Origin: JAUYIV01 sp040882645
Lineage (GTDB): Bacteria; Actinomycetota; Acidimicrobiia; Spongiisociales; UBA11373
Assembly (NCBI GenBank): GCA_040882645.1
Contig: JBBEAX010000049.1
Location: 1 to 24,820, forward strand
DNA: 24,820 bases
Direction: 5' to 3'
Below the pieces are notes generated by a model, which did not search any database, was not told the origin of the DNA, and saw only the letters and a program-made list of their open reading frames with translations. Positions within the stretch are counted from its first letter, which is position 1. Each line of letters opens with the position of its first letter. The position numbers and the translations under genes were made by a program. Below, piece by piece: positions 1 to 7,979 of this stretch.

Positions 1-29
1 CCCTGCCGAGCTCGACGAACAATCCGTAG

Positions 30-299
30 GTGGTGTTCCGAAGGGAGCGGTCATCTTCGTTCATCTCACGATGTTGGCACAGCCGGAAGGCACGTGTAAT
101 GCCGCCGACCAATCGCCGGACCGCCTTGGTGTTCACGGTCGCCGCCGCCGCCGCCTCCTGGTACCTCGTCGAAGAACCGGTCCGGCGCTGGCGCGGACGC
201 CTCGAGAAGCGAAGCCGGAAGCTGGAGCCCGCCCGCCTCGTCTGGGTAGAGCCACGTGTTCCTGCGACACACTCCTCCTACCTCCGAGACGCCGCCTGA
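30..299 (+). pseudogene. Relic of an acyltransferase-3 (OafA-type) C-terminus
   Basis: The reading frame contains a short hydrophobic stretch followed by SWYLVEEPVRRWRGR (about residues 43-57). This resembles the extreme C-terminus of membrane acyltransferase-3 proteins, where the last helix ends in a Ser-Tyr-x-Leu-Val-Glu-x-Pro-x-Arg-Arg pattern. These enzymes O-acylate cell-surface sugars. Upstream, the frame hits a TAG stop at 27-29, and none of the three forward frames in the first 100 bases shows the preceding membrane helices. I therefore read it as a truncated, frame-disrupted remnant rather than a working gene. The window edge hides what lies upstream. A chance ORF is the main alternative. 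Confidence 0.35.
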
Positions 300-360
300 A
301 TCGTTGTGGGCGTTGCGACGGAGCTGGCCCTCCAGCCTGTGAGATCGAGCCCCTTCGGAG

Positions 361-780
361 TTATGAGTCCAGGCTCCCAGGCGGTGCAACCCACTCGACT
401 AACTGGTGGGTGACCGCTGCGATGCGGTCGTAATCGCTGTCGTAATGAAGCACGGTGAGGCCGGCCGCTTCGGCCGCGGCGGCGATCACCAGATCGACGG
501 GCTTTGCCCCGCGGTGCCGGCCTGACCGGGCAAGAAGCCCTGCGACCGTGATGGCCCGGTCCATTACCGATTGATCGATTTGCGCCACCGGCAGTGCGGC
601 GCGTTCTTCGATGGTGCTCCCCACAGCGCGCGCTCTCGACCCGTAGACGACCTCGAGATCGACCATCCCGCAGGTCCACATGGCGCCGTTGCGGGCCAGT
701 TCTTCGAGCCGATCCCCGACCCGTTCTTGGTGGGCACGGCCCAGAACCGAGGTGTCCACCAGGTAGCGAGCGTCAGCCAT
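361..780 (-). CDS. vapC: VapC-type PIN-domain toxin ribonuclease
   Basis: A 139-residue PIN-domain protein, the usual VapC length. PIN toxins are Mg-dependent RNases that cut tRNA or rRNA when freed from the antitoxin. The acidic active-site set is visible: Asp9 in YLVDTSVL, Glu43 in DLEVVYG, Asp96 in KPVDLVIA, and the C-terminal LHYDSDYDRIA cluster (Asp114/116/118), typical of actinobacterial VapC. I chose the ATG at 778-780, which overlaps the antitoxin stop by 8 nt and suggests translational coupling. A start at 810 is possible but would add ten residues without family support. It is transcribed with vapB, which precedes it. The stop is TAA at 361-363. Confidence 0.9.
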   Translation of the reverse strand: MADARYLVDTSVLGRAHQERVGDRLEELARNGAMWTCGMVDLEVVYGSRARAVGSTIEERAALPVAQIDQSVMDRAITVAGLLARSGRHRGAKPVDLVIAAAAEAAGLTVLHYDSDYDRIAAVTHQLVEWVAPPGSLDS

Positions 781-991
781 TGGAACCGGTTCGGGGGCGG
801 CGAGCCTCATCGAGGTGCGTCAGGTCGAGGGCGCCCTTCGTTCGCAGGCGGGCTACGTGGCGTAGCGCCGTGTCGTGGTCTGCCAGACGTCGCAGCGCGG
901 TCTCGACCGTCGCCTTGATGGTGTCCGTTCCGGCGGCCGCCCGGGCCCGGTCGAGGAGTTCGTCATCGATTTCGACGAGTCGCTTGGTCAT
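773..991 (-). CDS. vapB: VapB-type antitoxin (ribbon-helix-helix)
   Basis: A 72-residue protein. Its N-terminal half, MTKRLVEIDDELLDRARAA, followed by a TIKATVETALRRL helix, fits a MetJ/Arc ribbon-helix-helix DNA-binding domain. The C-terminal tail (ALDLTHLDEARRP) would be the toxin-wrapping segment. VapB proteins neutralise VapC by binding its active site and repress their own operon as a complex. The gene lies directly before vapC and overlaps it by 8 nt, the standard antitoxin-first order. The ATG at 989-991 sits 6 nt after a TATATT box, and a 7-bp inverted repeat lies just upstream, so autoregulation is likely. Identification rests on the fold pattern and on the PIN neighbour. Confidence 0.88.
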   Translation of the reverse strand: MTKRLVEIDDELLDRARAAAGTDTIKATVETALRRLADHDTALRHVARLRTKGALDLTHLDEARRPRTGSNG

Positions 992-997
992 GTCGGC

Positions 998-1003
998 AAT
1001 ATA
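998..1003 (-). promoter_or_regulatory. -10 box of vapBC, leaderless-type
   Basis: TATATT on the minus strand, 6 nt before the vapB ATG. At this spacing transcription would begin at or next to the start codon. Confidence 0.55.
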
Positions 1004-1026
1004 TCTGATTCACGGCAGAAGATATA
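1000..1026. promoter_or_regulatory. Candidate VapBC operator (inverted repeat)
   Basis: TATATCT at 1000-1006 and AGATATA at 1020-1026 form a perfect 7-bp inverted repeat with centres about 20 bp apart, or two helical turns, in an AT-rich island. It overlaps the TATATT -10-like box of vapB. This is the geometry expected for two VapB dimers binding side by side. No experimental support. Confidence 0.5.
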
Positions 1027-1100
1027 CCCCCTTGCTGCGGTCCGGTTGACCTCAATTCGGGAATGGCACCACCTGGCGCTCCGTAACCAGGGGCTCGGCG

Positions 1101-1106
1101 TACGCT
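1101..1106 (+). promoter_or_regulatory. -10 box of kelch-protein gene, leaderless-type
   Basis: TACGCT with 6 nt between the box and the GTG at 1113. No Shine-Dalgarno sequence lies between them, so the box supports both leaderless transcription and the choice of this GTG. Confidence 0.5.
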
Positions 1107-1112
1107 CCTCTG

Positions 1113-2963
1113 GTGGCTCGACGCCGCGTCAGAGGGGGCAGGTTGCGAGACGGCCCGGATTCCGGGGCCTGGGTTCCGGGCGCGCCGCCGGTTCCTTCTC
1201 CCCGCATCCGCACCTTGCTGGCTGTGGCAATCCCGATTTTCGGAGCCGCGGCGCTGATCGTGCTGTGGCGCGCGCCGGCGATGCAGGGTCCCGAGGCGGC
1301 GTCGAGCTCCACGACGGGCCCCCTCACGACCGTGACCGCGGCGCCGACCACCACCGCGCCACCCCCCGGTCCTCCGTTCTACCGGGCTGGTGTGCTGCCG
1401 GATGGCACGGAGTTCCATCTGAACTCGGATTCCGAACCGATCGGACCCATCGAAGGCGCCTCGGCCACGATCATGATCGACCTGGAGGAACCCCCACCCG
1501 GCGCCGAGTCGACCGTGGTGTTCGGGGTCGTCGAGTACCTATATCTTCCCACCGAGTTCAGGGACTACGGCCGGGGTTTCGTGCTCCTGCCTGCCGGTGA
1601 CTGGACGGTGCGGGTCGACATTCTCGACTCAGCGATGACCCTGGTCGGCGACGAGGCGTCGGCGATGCTTCTGGCCGGCATAGAGGTTTCGCCGACACCC
1701 CGCGTCTCGCGCGAAGTCCCGGGCACTCGGCGGGTCGATGTGCCGGTGCTCACCCTCGCCCCGCCGTTTCGCTGGGCAAGCGACACCGAAGGTCTGGTAC
1801 CGATGGAAGTCTCGACCGGTGAGTTCGTCGTCAGGCGCGGCTGCGGCCCTTCGGCCTTGAACTGCGGACCCACTCGCGGCATCCAGGTGATGGCTCGCCG
1901 GGCAACCCAAGCGATGCCCGGCGAGGGCCACGTCGTGTCGATCGAGACCTGGGATGTTTCTCGGCCCGCGGCGGACGGGTTCTACCTGGACCCTGGTCCT
2001 CTCGGGTTTCGGTCCGAGCCTCATGTCATCTGGACGGGTCGGGAGATGATCGTATGGGGGGGTCGAAGTAGCGCCAGTTACCAAGAAACGCCCCTGACGG
2101 GAGGGGCGGCTTTCGATCCGGTGACGTCCGAATGGAGGGTGCTCCCGGCACCTCCACTCCAGGGACCAGACCTGACGGCCGTCGTGTGGGCGGACGATTG
2201 CATGATCTTGATCTCTCGCCAGGCCACGCTCGCTTACGACCCCGACTCGGATGAGTGGACGCGTCTCGGCGATGGCCCGCAGTACGGACCGAAGTCGCCA
2301 GGCCTAACCGTCTGGACCGGAGAGGTCGTGGCCACCTGGGCGCCCCTGGGGATACGGGTCTTCGATCCGGCGATCGGCACGTGGACCACCCTTCCCGATC
2401 CCGGTTTCGGAGGCCCCGACCGATGGCAGGGTGCCCTGCGGGCGATCGACGGCCGGCTTTTTGCAGTCGGCTCTGGACTGCTCGTTGTGGCCGAATGGAC
2501 CGGGTCGGAGTGGCGGCTGCTGCCGGATCCGCCGGGAGTCTCCTACGGCACGATGGAGCCCGGATCAAGCACCGCGCGGAGCGGTGTGGCCGGCGGTCGC
2601 CTGATCGTCTGGGGAGGCGAAGCCGCCTTTGCTTATGATCCGGCGACCGACGATTGGTCGCAGATCGCGGCTCCCCCTTTTTCCTCACACCTGATCTGGG
2701 ATATCGGGCTATTGGAGATGGGTGAGCGGTTGTTGTTACCCCTCGGCGACGATTCCGTCGTCTACGACTATGCAACCGACCAAATGGTGCGCGTCGTCTC
2801 CGTCATCTATGACGGTGCCACTGATCGTTGGGAGTCCGTGGCGTTACCAGGCGACGGGAACGAGACCCAGATGGTCTGGACCGGCGAAGAGGTGCTCTCG
2901 TGGGGCGGCTGCTGCTGGGGGTCCGTGGTGGACGCCTGGCGATGGCGGCCCCCCGAGGGGTGA
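1113..2963 (+). CDS. Membrane-anchored kelch-like beta-propeller protein
   Basis: A 616-residue protein with a short basic cytoplasmic N-terminus, one transmembrane helix (about 32-52, rich in Leu/Ala/Ile), a Thr/Pro linker (TTTAPPPGPP, about 80-90), a roughly 180-residue extracytoplasmic region, and a C-terminal half of repeated blades. The blades recur as a GREMIVWGG or VVWADD-type strand followed by AYDPDSDEWTRL or AYDPATDDWSQI, which is the kelch pattern. The C-terminus has an unusual GGCCWGS. The function is unknown; surface binding is a reasonable inference. The GTG start is preceded 6 nt upstream by TACGCT. The gene is convergent with the other propeller gene, 12 bp away. Confidence 0.8.
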   Translation: MARRRVRGGRLRDGPDSGAWVPGAPPVPSPRIRTLLAVAIPIFGAAALIVLWRAPAMQGPEAASSSTTGPLTTVTAAPTTTAPPPGPPFYRAGVLPDGTEFHLNSDSEPIGPIEGASATIMIDLEEPPPGAESTVVFGVVEYLYLPTEFRDYGRGFVLLPAGDWTVRVDILDSAMTLVGDEASAMLLAGIEVSPTPRVSREVPGTRRVDVPVLTLAPPFRWASDTEGLVPMEVSTGEFVVRRGCGPSALNCGPTRGIQVMARRATQAMPGEGHVVSIETWDVSRPAADGFYLDPGPLGFRSEPHVIWTGREMIVWGGRSSASYQETPLTGGAAFDPVTSEWRVLPAPPLQGPDLTAVVWADDCMILISRQATLAYDPDSDEWTRLGDGPQYGPKSPGLTVWTGEVVATWAPLGIRVFDPAIGTWTTLPDPGFGGPDRWQGALRAIDGRLFAVGSGLLVVAEWTGSEWRLLPDPPGVSYGTMEPGSSTARSGVAGGRLIVWGGEAAFAYDPATDDWSQIAAPPFSSHLIWDIGLLEMGERLLLPLGDDSVVYDYATDQMVRVVSVIYDGATDRWESVALPGDGNETQMVWTGEEVLSWGGCCWGSVVDAWRWRPPEG

Positions 2964-2975
2964 GACAACGACGCG

Positions 2976-4637
2976 TCACCCCGCGGCCAGCACCCAGTGT
3001 TCCTCGGGAACCACGCTGGGCAGCGTGAATCGGTTCTGGGGATCTGTGCGGCTGATCAACTCGATGTCCCGATTATCGATGAGCACAATCCACTGGCCGT
3101 CGCGCGACCAGGTCGCCAGCGGCGGGGGGCCTTCGTAGTGATCGATGGTTGTCGTCACGTTCGTTTCGAGATCGACGACAAACAGGGTCGACTTCGCCGG
3201 TGTGCCATTCACATCGGGCGCCTCGATGAGCGCCACCAGCAGCATCGATCCATCGGGCGAGACCGTCTGAAGCGGCATGGCGTCGCTCGGGATGCCGGGT
3301 CCGCCCACCGCGTCCCACGCTCCTGGGCCGGGCTTCGGAATGTCGTGGCTGCCGCCTCCATCGGCGCTGCCGATGACGAGCCTCTCACCGTTGAGGATCG
3401 CGACCGCCGACGGCGTGACCGCGATGGCGTGGCCTTGAAAGAGGTTCACCAACGTGCCGTCCAGAAGGAGGTGAAGTATCTGCTCGGATGCGGGCTCGGA
3501 GATCCAACCATCCCCGGTGTCGATCAGGGTCTCTGTGTTGAGGACGAGGCCCGACGCGGTAGCACCGATCGGGAAGGCGTTCGGGTCGACCTCATACGAC
3601 GCGAGATGCTCACCAGACGGCAAGGCGACCAACTCGACGAGGGTTGGGCGGTCGGGTCGAGGCGAGTCGAGGGAGGGGAGTCCGGGCTGGACGAGCCATG
3701 CCACCTCACCGTCGGGGCTGGGAACGACGCGGAGGGCCGACGCGATTCCGCTGATCTCCCGAAGGTCGACGGGTCCCAGCACGGTCTCGATGCTTGCCAA
3801 GGTGTCGGTGAACAAGCGTGCCACACCTTGGGTCCAGATGATCAGGTCTCCGTTGGGGGCTGCCACCGCGCCGTCGACGGCGTCGAGGGGTAGGGCATGG
3901 GCGCCCGGGGGATAGCGGGTCATCGTGCCCACCTCGAAGTCGAGTACCGCCAGGCTCGGGTTGTTCGGCCGTACCGCCAGGACCCGGATCGGAACGGCCG
4001 GTGTCACCGGCAAGGCCGTGACGACGCTCGGCGTACGTGAGGGTCCTGTCGGTGGCTCGGTGGTGGTGGTGGCGAGCCCGGTTCCTGTCGAGCAGCCCTC
4101 GGTGTTGGTCCGGACCTCCCACAGCAGCCACTGCCCCTCGTTCTGGCGAAACAACATCGATCCGGTCGGCTCGGCACCGTGAGTGCCGGTGAGCATGTAG
4201 CAGAGCTGTGGCTGCAGGTCGGTGCCGAACACGCGCCGTTCGATCGACACCGTTTCGATCGCCAGGCCGACCACGATCTGGCGAAGACCCACGTAGTTGA
4301 AGTCACCGTCGGGATGGGCGACGAGCCTTGCTCGCTCGAGGTCATCGGCGATGACGGCCCGCCACCACTCTTCCCCGGCTTCGGCGGCAGCCGTGGCGTC
4401 GAACGCCTCGGACCCCGGGCCGGAAGGTGTCGGGCCACCACGGTCGACCAACATCATCAATGCCACGAAAATCGCCACCGCCGCCGCGGCGCCCATCGGC
4501 GCGATCCAACGACCGACCCGAGTTCCTCTCTTCGCCCTCGGGGACGAGAGCTCCTCCCATTCCGGGCCTTCGGGGACTCCGTCGAGCAGCGGAGCCAGTC
4601 CGCGGCGAAACACGGTGCGGGCGCGGTCGTCAGTCAT
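2976..4637 (-). CDS. ECF-sigma-linked membrane protein with C-terminal propeller-like domain
   Basis: A 553-residue protein in the position of an anti-sigma factor. It has a cytoplasmic N-terminus of about 43 residues (MTDDRARTVFRRG...), a transmembrane helix around 44-64, a domain of about 120 residues with two Cys (LCYML and EGCST), a TTTTEPPTGPS linker, and a C-terminal domain. That last domain has WD40/TolB-like blades such as PSPDGEVAWLV, SPDGSMLLVAL and SRDGQWIVLIDN. The ATG at 4635-4637 overlaps the sigma gene by 8 nt, so the two are probably translationally coupled. I see no zinc-binding HxxxCxxC motif of classical anti-sigma domains. A sigma-regulating surface sensor is inferred from position only. 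An upstream extension to 4766 would lie entirely inside the sigma gene and was discarded. Confidence 0.78.
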   Translation of the reverse strand: MTDDRARTVFRRGLAPLLDGVPEGPEWEELSSPRAKRGTRVGRWIAPMGAAAAVAIFVALMMLVDRGGPTPSGPGSEAFDATAAAEAGEEWWRAVIADDLERARLVAHPDGDFNYVGLRQIVVGLAIETVSIERRVFGTDLQPQLCYMLTGTHGAEPTGSMLFRQNEGQWLLWEVRTNTEGCSTGTGLATTTTEPPTGPSRTPSVVTALPVTPAVPIRVLAVRPNNPSLAVLDFEVGTMTRYPPGAHALPLDAVDGAVAAPNGDLIIWTQGVARLFTDTLASIETVLGPVDLREISGIASALRVVPSPDGEVAWLVQPGLPSLDSPRPDRPTLVELVALPSGEHLASYEVDPNAFPIGATASGLVLNTETLIDTGDGWISEPASEQILHLLLDGTLVNLFQGHAIAVTPSAVAILNGERLVIGSADGGGSHDIPKPGPGAWDAVGGPGIPSDAMPLQTVSPDGSMLLVALIEAPDVNGTPAKSTLFVVDLETNVTTTIDHYEGPPPLATWSRDGQWIVLIDNRDIELISRTDPQNRFTLPSVVPEEHWVLAAG

Positions 4638-5082
4638 CGAGCAATCTCCCCAGACGCTTGCGAGCAAGGTGCAGGTAGCGGCGGATGGTGCCCGGGCGCA
4701 GCCCGAGCAGTCGGGCGGCTTCCGACGGCTCCATGTCCTCCCAATACACGAGGAAGATCGCGGCACGTTGCTGCGGGGGTAGCCCCGCTACCAATTGGGT
4801 GACATCCGAGATCACCTCGGCGTGATCGGGAACCGATGGCGTGCGGTGCCGGGCCAGTGCCCGGCGCTCGCGCTCTAACTGCCGGCCGCGGGATCGGGCG
4901 CGATTCACGACGGCTTGCATCAGGTATGCCCGGGGGTTGTCGAGCGATGACAGCGTGCGTCGTTGCAGAGTGGCCACCACCGCTTCGGACACGAGGTCGG
5001 CCGCGTGGTTCGGCCCCACGAGGGACGCCGCGAACCGCATGAGAGAACCTCGGAACTGCTCATATATCTCTTGGTCAGTCAC
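4630..5082 (-). CDS. ECF RNA polymerase sigma factor (SigE-like)
   Basis: A 150-residue ECF sigma factor. Region 2 is at about 8-70 (FRGSLMRFAASLVG, then DLVSEAVVATLQR, then PRAYLMQAVVNRARS), and region 4 is at about 98-148 (LPPQQRAAIFLVYWEDM, then SEAARLLGLRPGTIRRYL, a helix-turn-helix). Such proteins direct RNA polymerase to stress or envelope regulons. The start is GTG (5080-5082). A GCAAC-N17-CGTC pair lies just upstream on the same strand and would suit self-activation. The partner membrane protein follows with an 8-nt overlap. Family certain, regulon unknown. Confidence 0.93.
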   Translation of the reverse strand: MTDQEIYEQFRGSLMRFAASLVGPNHAADLVSEAVVATLQRRTLSSLDNPRAYLMQAVVNRARSRGRQLERERRALARHRTPSVPDHAEVISDVTQLVAGLPPQQRAAIFLVYWEDMEPSEAARLLGLRPGTIRRYLHLARKRLGRLLDD

Positions 5083-5098
5083 ACCGCCTCACAGGTGA

Positions 5099-5124
5099 GA
5101 CGCCACGGTCCATCCCAGCGTTGC
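5099..5124 (-). promoter_or_regulatory. Candidate ECF-type promoter of sigma gene
   Basis: On the minus strand GCAAC (5124-5120) and CGTC (5102-5099) are separated by 17 nt, matching the general -35 AAC / -10 CGTC pattern of ECF promoters. The -10 lies 16 nt before the GTG start. It suggests autoregulation but could be chance. Confidence 0.35.
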
Positions 5125-5160
5125 ACGCGAGTAGTGGTGAGGGAGGTCAGGAACCAGATC

Positions 5161-5287
5161 GCCAGATCGCCGGGCGCCCTTCGGGCGCCTTGGGCCAGCC
5201 TCCGGCTGGCCAGGGCGGTCGGGTGCGCCAATTGCCAGATCGCCGGGCGCCCTGCGGGCGCCTTGGGCCAGCCTCCGGCTGGCCAGG
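5161..5287. repeat. Duplicated 54-bp double-hairpin (REP-like) repeat
   Basis: Two direct copies (5161-5214 and 5234-5287) differ at one base and are separated by 19 bp. Each copy holds two hairpins: GGCGCCC-TTC-GGGCGCC (5173-5189 in copy 1; the loop is TGC in copy 2) and GGCCAGCC-TCC-GGCTGGCC (5193-5211 in copy 1). The block begins 28 nt past the SDR stop and precedes the sigma gene on the same strand. It could end SDR transcription or be a dispersed palindromic element. There is no T-tract. Confidence 0.8.
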
Positions 5288-5315
5288 TCGCCCGGCCGAG
5301 CGCAGCGAGGACTTC

Positions 5316-6050
5316 TTACGTCTTTCCGTAGACCGGGACCATCGCTCCGTTGATCACTCCGGAGGTGGGCGATACCAGGAACTCGATGACGGCGGCGATC
5401 TCCTCGGGGGTGGGCCAGTCGACGTAGCTGGCGAACGGCACCACCTCGCGAAAGGCGGGCGTGTCGATGAGGGAGGGGAGCACCACGTTGGCGGTCACTT
5501 CCGAGTCGCTCACCTCCTCGGCGATGGTGCGCACCAAGGCGATGACCCCGGCCTTGGCCACGTTGTACATGGCCTGACCGGCGGGTGGATCTACTGCCGA
5601 TCGGCTTCCGATCATCAGGATTCGCCCCCAGTCGGCATCGCGCAAGTACGGGAGGGTGGCGCGCACTGCGTTGAACGAGGTGCGGAGGTTCAGGTCGATC
5701 ATGCGATCGAAGCGGACGTCGTCGGTCTCCTCCACGTCGCGGCCTCCGGCCCACCCGCCGACGAGACAGGCGAGCACGTTGATCCGGCCGAAGGTCGACG
5801 CCACCTCTTTGATGAAGCTGTTGACGCTCTCCGAGTCGGTGCAGTCGACTCGCTTCAGCAGCAGCCGGTCCTCCGGCATCCGCAGGAAATCCTCGACCGC
5901 ATTGGCTTCCTCCGGGACGAGATAGGTGATCGCCAGCCGGTGGCCCGAGGCGGCGAGCCGGTGTGCCACCTGCCGTCCGAGCCCGCCGGTTCCGCCGGTG
6001 AGCACCGCAACTGCATCGTGGGTCGAGTGGGGAGCCTTCACGGGCACCAT
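5316..6050 (-). CDS. Short-chain dehydrogenase/reductase
   Basis: A 244-residue classical-length SDR, a soluble NAD(P)-dependent oxidoreductase of unknown substrate. The Rossmann glycine motif TGGTGGLG lies near residues 18-25. The catalytic Ser is in IGSRSAV, and the Tyr/Lys pair is in YNVAK (YxxxK). The usual NNAG strand is altered to CLVGG. The C-terminus (GVINGAMVPVYGKT) matches the family's GxxxxVDGG-like substrate-lid end. I chose the ATG at 6048-6050; the longer start at 6095 adds an unconserved segment. It follows the saccharopine-dehydrogenase-like gene by 103 bp, a gap filled largely by a heptamer array, so it may be the last gene of the cofC operon or have its own promoter. Confidence 0.88.
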   Translation of the reverse strand: MVPVKAPHSTHDAVAVLTGGTGGLGRQVAHRLAASGHRLAITYLVPEEANAVEDFLRMPEDRLLLKRVDCTDSESVNSFIKEVASTFGRINVLACLVGGWAGGRDVEETDDVRFDRMIDLNLRTSFNAVRATLPYLRDADWGRILMIGSRSAVDPPAGQAMYNVAKAGVIALVRTIAEEVSDSEVTANVVLPSLIDTPAFREVVPFASYVDWPTPEEIAAVIEFLVSPTSGVINGAMVPVYGKT

Positions 6051-6105
6051 GGTAAAGCAAGTCGCTACCGGGCGGCCACGCTGGCCGCTACTCACCTCTT
6101 GCGGA

Positions 6106-6147
6106 AGGCGGGAGGCGGGAGGCGGGAGGCGGGAGGCGGGAGGCGGG
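6106..6147. repeat. Heptamer tandem repeat (AGGCGGG)6
   Basis: Six perfect units of AGGCGGG, ending 6 bp from the stop codon of the minus-strand gene that ends at 6154. The G-runs (GGG every 7 nt) on the plus strand also fit a G-quadruplex pattern. Two further units of the same heptamer, the second ending in A, lie at 7954-7967. Confidence 0.95.
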
Positions 6148-6153
6148 AGGGCG

Positions 6154-7275
6154 TCAGGTCAAAGAGTCGACCTGCACTCCCACCGCCTCCAGTTCCCGGA
6201 TCATCAGGTCGGCGGGTACCGCCCCGTCCATGGTGACCGCGCCGCGGGTGTCGACCTCGCCGGTAAGGAGCAGGTGAGCGAGGGCAGTGGCGGGGAACGC
6301 GGTGGTGCGGGCCAGCGCGGAGAAGGTCCCGTCGTGGCGGTCGTCGACCTGGTACCCCACGGTGCGGCGTTCGCCATTCCGGGTGGCGGTGGCCCACACC
6401 CGCACCAGGACCACATCGTCGGCGCCGCTGGGGAGGTGTCGACGGAGCGCCTCGAGCAGCACGGTGCGCGGGGCGATCCCGGAGTCCGGCTGGGGTTCCT
6501 CGGAGAACAGACCGATCTCACGCATCGCCCGTAGCGGGTGGGCGTGGCCGGGGAAGCGGAGCGTCTTGTAGTCGAGTTCGGTCACCCGTCCTTCCCACAT
6601 GCGGGGCAGAGACGACGAACCACCAGCGGTGTGAAACGCCTCGAGCGGCCCCCAGCCCGGCCAGGCAACATCCTCGGTCTCGGTGAGGGGTTCGACGGTG
6701 GCGTACTTGCCGCCGGCGAGGATCTCGCAGGGCTCGTCGTACTCGTTGACCAGACCGGCAGGATTGAATGCCAGCTGGTAGCCGAGGGCGCCGGTGGGGA
6801 CCGCGGGGAGCGCCCCCACCCGAAGCCGGACCTCGTCGATCGGGCCGTCGCCGAGCGCCTCGACCGCGCCCACCGCGAGCACGTTGGCCATTCCAGGGGC
6901 AAGGCCGCAGTCGGGGACCACGGCGACCCCGGCCCGGCGGGCGGCGGCATCGAGCGTCAGCTGGCGGCCGACGATGGTCGGGTTCCCTCCGAAGTCGAGG
7001 TAGTGCGTTCCCGAATCGACCGCGATTCGGGCGACTTCGAAGCCGAGGGCATACGGCACCGCGGACACGACCAGCTCGACCCCTTCGAGGAAGGCCTTCA
7101 GTGCCGTCGGATCGGTCACATCGAGGTTGGATCCGGTGGCTCCGGACACGGTGGCGGCTTGATCGACGGCGGTTCGGTCGACGTCGGCGATCACAACCGA
7201 GTGGCCGCGACGGACCATGTCCCACGCCGCGGCTCGCCCGACGATTCCTGCACCCAAGACTGCGATCTGGCTCAT
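6154..7275 (-). CDS. Saccharopine dehydrogenase-like oxidoreductase
   Basis: A 373-residue protein of the saccharopine dehydrogenase / lysine 6-dehydrogenase family. The N-terminal Rossmann domain opens with MSQIAVLGAGIVGRAAA (GxGxxG) and an acidic end to strand 2 (VIADVDR). It continues with VVSAVPY and THYLDFGGNP, both family hallmarks. The middle holds GLAPGMANVLA, and the substrate domain contains FHTAGGSSSLP and the WEGRVTELDYKTLRFPGH block. These enzymes act on amino-acid-derived imines with NAD(P); the substrate cannot be told here. The ATG at 7273-7275 lies 4 bp after the cofC stop, so the two are one transcription unit. A role in F420 metabolism is not implied by family. Confidence 0.85.
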   Translation of the reverse strand: MSQIAVLGAGIVGRAAAWDMVRRGHSVVIADVDRTAVDQAATVSGATGSNLDVTDPTALKAFLEGVELVVSAVPYALGFEVARIAVDSGTHYLDFGGNPTIVGRQLTLDAAARRAGVAVVPDCGLAPGMANVLAVGAVEALGDGPIDEVRLRVGALPAVPTGALGYQLAFNPAGLVNEYDEPCEILAGGKYATVEPLTETEDVAWPGWGPLEAFHTAGGSSSLPRMWEGRVTELDYKTLRFPGHAHPLRAMREIGLFSEEPQPDSGIAPRTVLLEALRRHLPSGADDVVLVRVWATATRNGERRTVGYQVDDRHDGTFSALARTTAFPATALAHLLLTGEVDTRGAVTMDGAVPADLMIRELEAVGVQVDSLT

Positions 7276-7279
7276 CCGC

Positions 7280-7873
7280 TCAGGATAGGAAGCGGCGCAG
7301 CCATTCCCCGGAGGGGAGCCGCGCAATCGAGTGGAGGTCCGACAGGGTGTCGATCTCGAGGGCGGTGCCGGGGCGGATCACCACCTTGACCTCGCGGCCG
7401 GCCGCCACCGCCAGGTGTCGGTGGAATGATGCCGGCCCGTACCGGAAGTCGAAGTGGCCGTTGGCCCCCAACAAGTTGGTGCCACCATCCCGGGACGGGG
7501 CAAGGACGACTCCGCCCTGCGCCAGTAGGTGACCGACGTGGGCGATGTCCTCTGCCGAGAGAAGTGGAAGGTCGCCGTGAACGACGAGCCACGGGCCGCC
7601 TCCGGCCTGGGCGGCTCCGTAGGCGGCCGCAGCATCGAGACCCTTACCCGGCGTCTCGACCAGCACTTCCGCCCCGAACGCAGCCGCCCAGACGCGCATG
7701 CCCTCCGAACCTGTGACGACGAGGGGAGTCAGCCCTCCGTCCCGACACGCCGTGATCACGTGCTCGGCAACTGCCTGGGTGAGCGACGACCGATTCTCCG
7801 GTGAAAGGTCGAGCCGCCCTTTGGCCAGATCGAAACCCTTGAGCGGAATGATCGCCAGGGGACGGTGGGGCAT
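7280..7873 (-). CDS. cofC: 2-phospho-L-lactate / phosphoenolpyruvate guanylyltransferase (F420 synthesis)
   Basis: A 197-residue CofC/FbiD nucleotidyltransferase. It couples GTP with phospholactate or, in actinobacteria, phosphoenolpyruvate to give the activated side-chain precursor of coenzyme F420. Visible family motifs are the N-terminal AIIPLKGFDLAKGRL, the metal-site HGDLPLLSAED, SRDGGTNLLG, GPASFHRH, and LEIDTLSDL near the C-terminus. I start it at the ATG at 7871-7873, 7 nt after TACCCT. The upstream extension to 7909 has no family sequence. It heads an operon with the oxidoreductase 4 bp downstream and is divergent from pyruvate kinase. The rest of the F420 pathway is not in this window. 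Confidence 0.9.
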   Translation of the reverse strand: MPHRPLAIIPLKGFDLAKGRLDLSPENRSSLTQAVAEHVITACRDGGLTPLVVTGSEGMRVWAAAFGAEVLVETPGKGLDAAAAYGAAQAGGGPWLVVHGDLPLLSAEDIAHVGHLLAQGGVVLAPSRDGGTNLLGANGHFDFRYGPASFHRHLAVAAGREVKVVIRPGTALEIDTLSDLHSIARLPSGEWLRRFLS

Positions 7874-7880
7874 GGCGGGG

Positions 7881-7886
7881 AGGGTA
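7881..7886 (-). promoter_or_regulatory. -10 box of cofC, leaderless-type
   Basis: TACCCT on the minus strand, 7 nt before the chosen cofC ATG. It supports this start over the upstream one. Confidence 0.5.
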
Positions 7887-7936
7887 GATATCGGACGAGG
7901 CGTTACCACCAGCCCGGATCCCGAAGGCGTGGCCGG

Positions 7937-7967
7937 CCGGGCGGCCCGCCCGGAGGCGGGAGGCGGA
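7937..7967. repeat. Palindrome plus two AGGCGG-type heptamers between cofC and pyk
   Basis: CCGGGCG-GCC-CGCCCGG (7937-7953) is a perfect 7-bp-stem palindrome. It is followed directly by AGGCGGG AGGCGGA (7954-7967), the unit found at 6106-6147. It lies between the two divergent -10 boxes, so it could bind a regulator shared by cofC and pyk. Confidence 0.6.
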
Positions 7968-7979
7968 GTGCTGGCGGCC

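Noticed and set aside
315..365. tRNA-like stretch with a possible T-arm
   Set aside because: No acceptor stem or consistent cloverleaf could be built.
2964..2975. Terminator between the convergent propeller genes
   Set aside because: The 12-bp gap holds no inverted repeat.
5089..6060. A 323-codon minus-strand frame
   Set aside because: Overlaps the SDR in a different frame and runs through the hairpin repeats; composition is non-protein-like.
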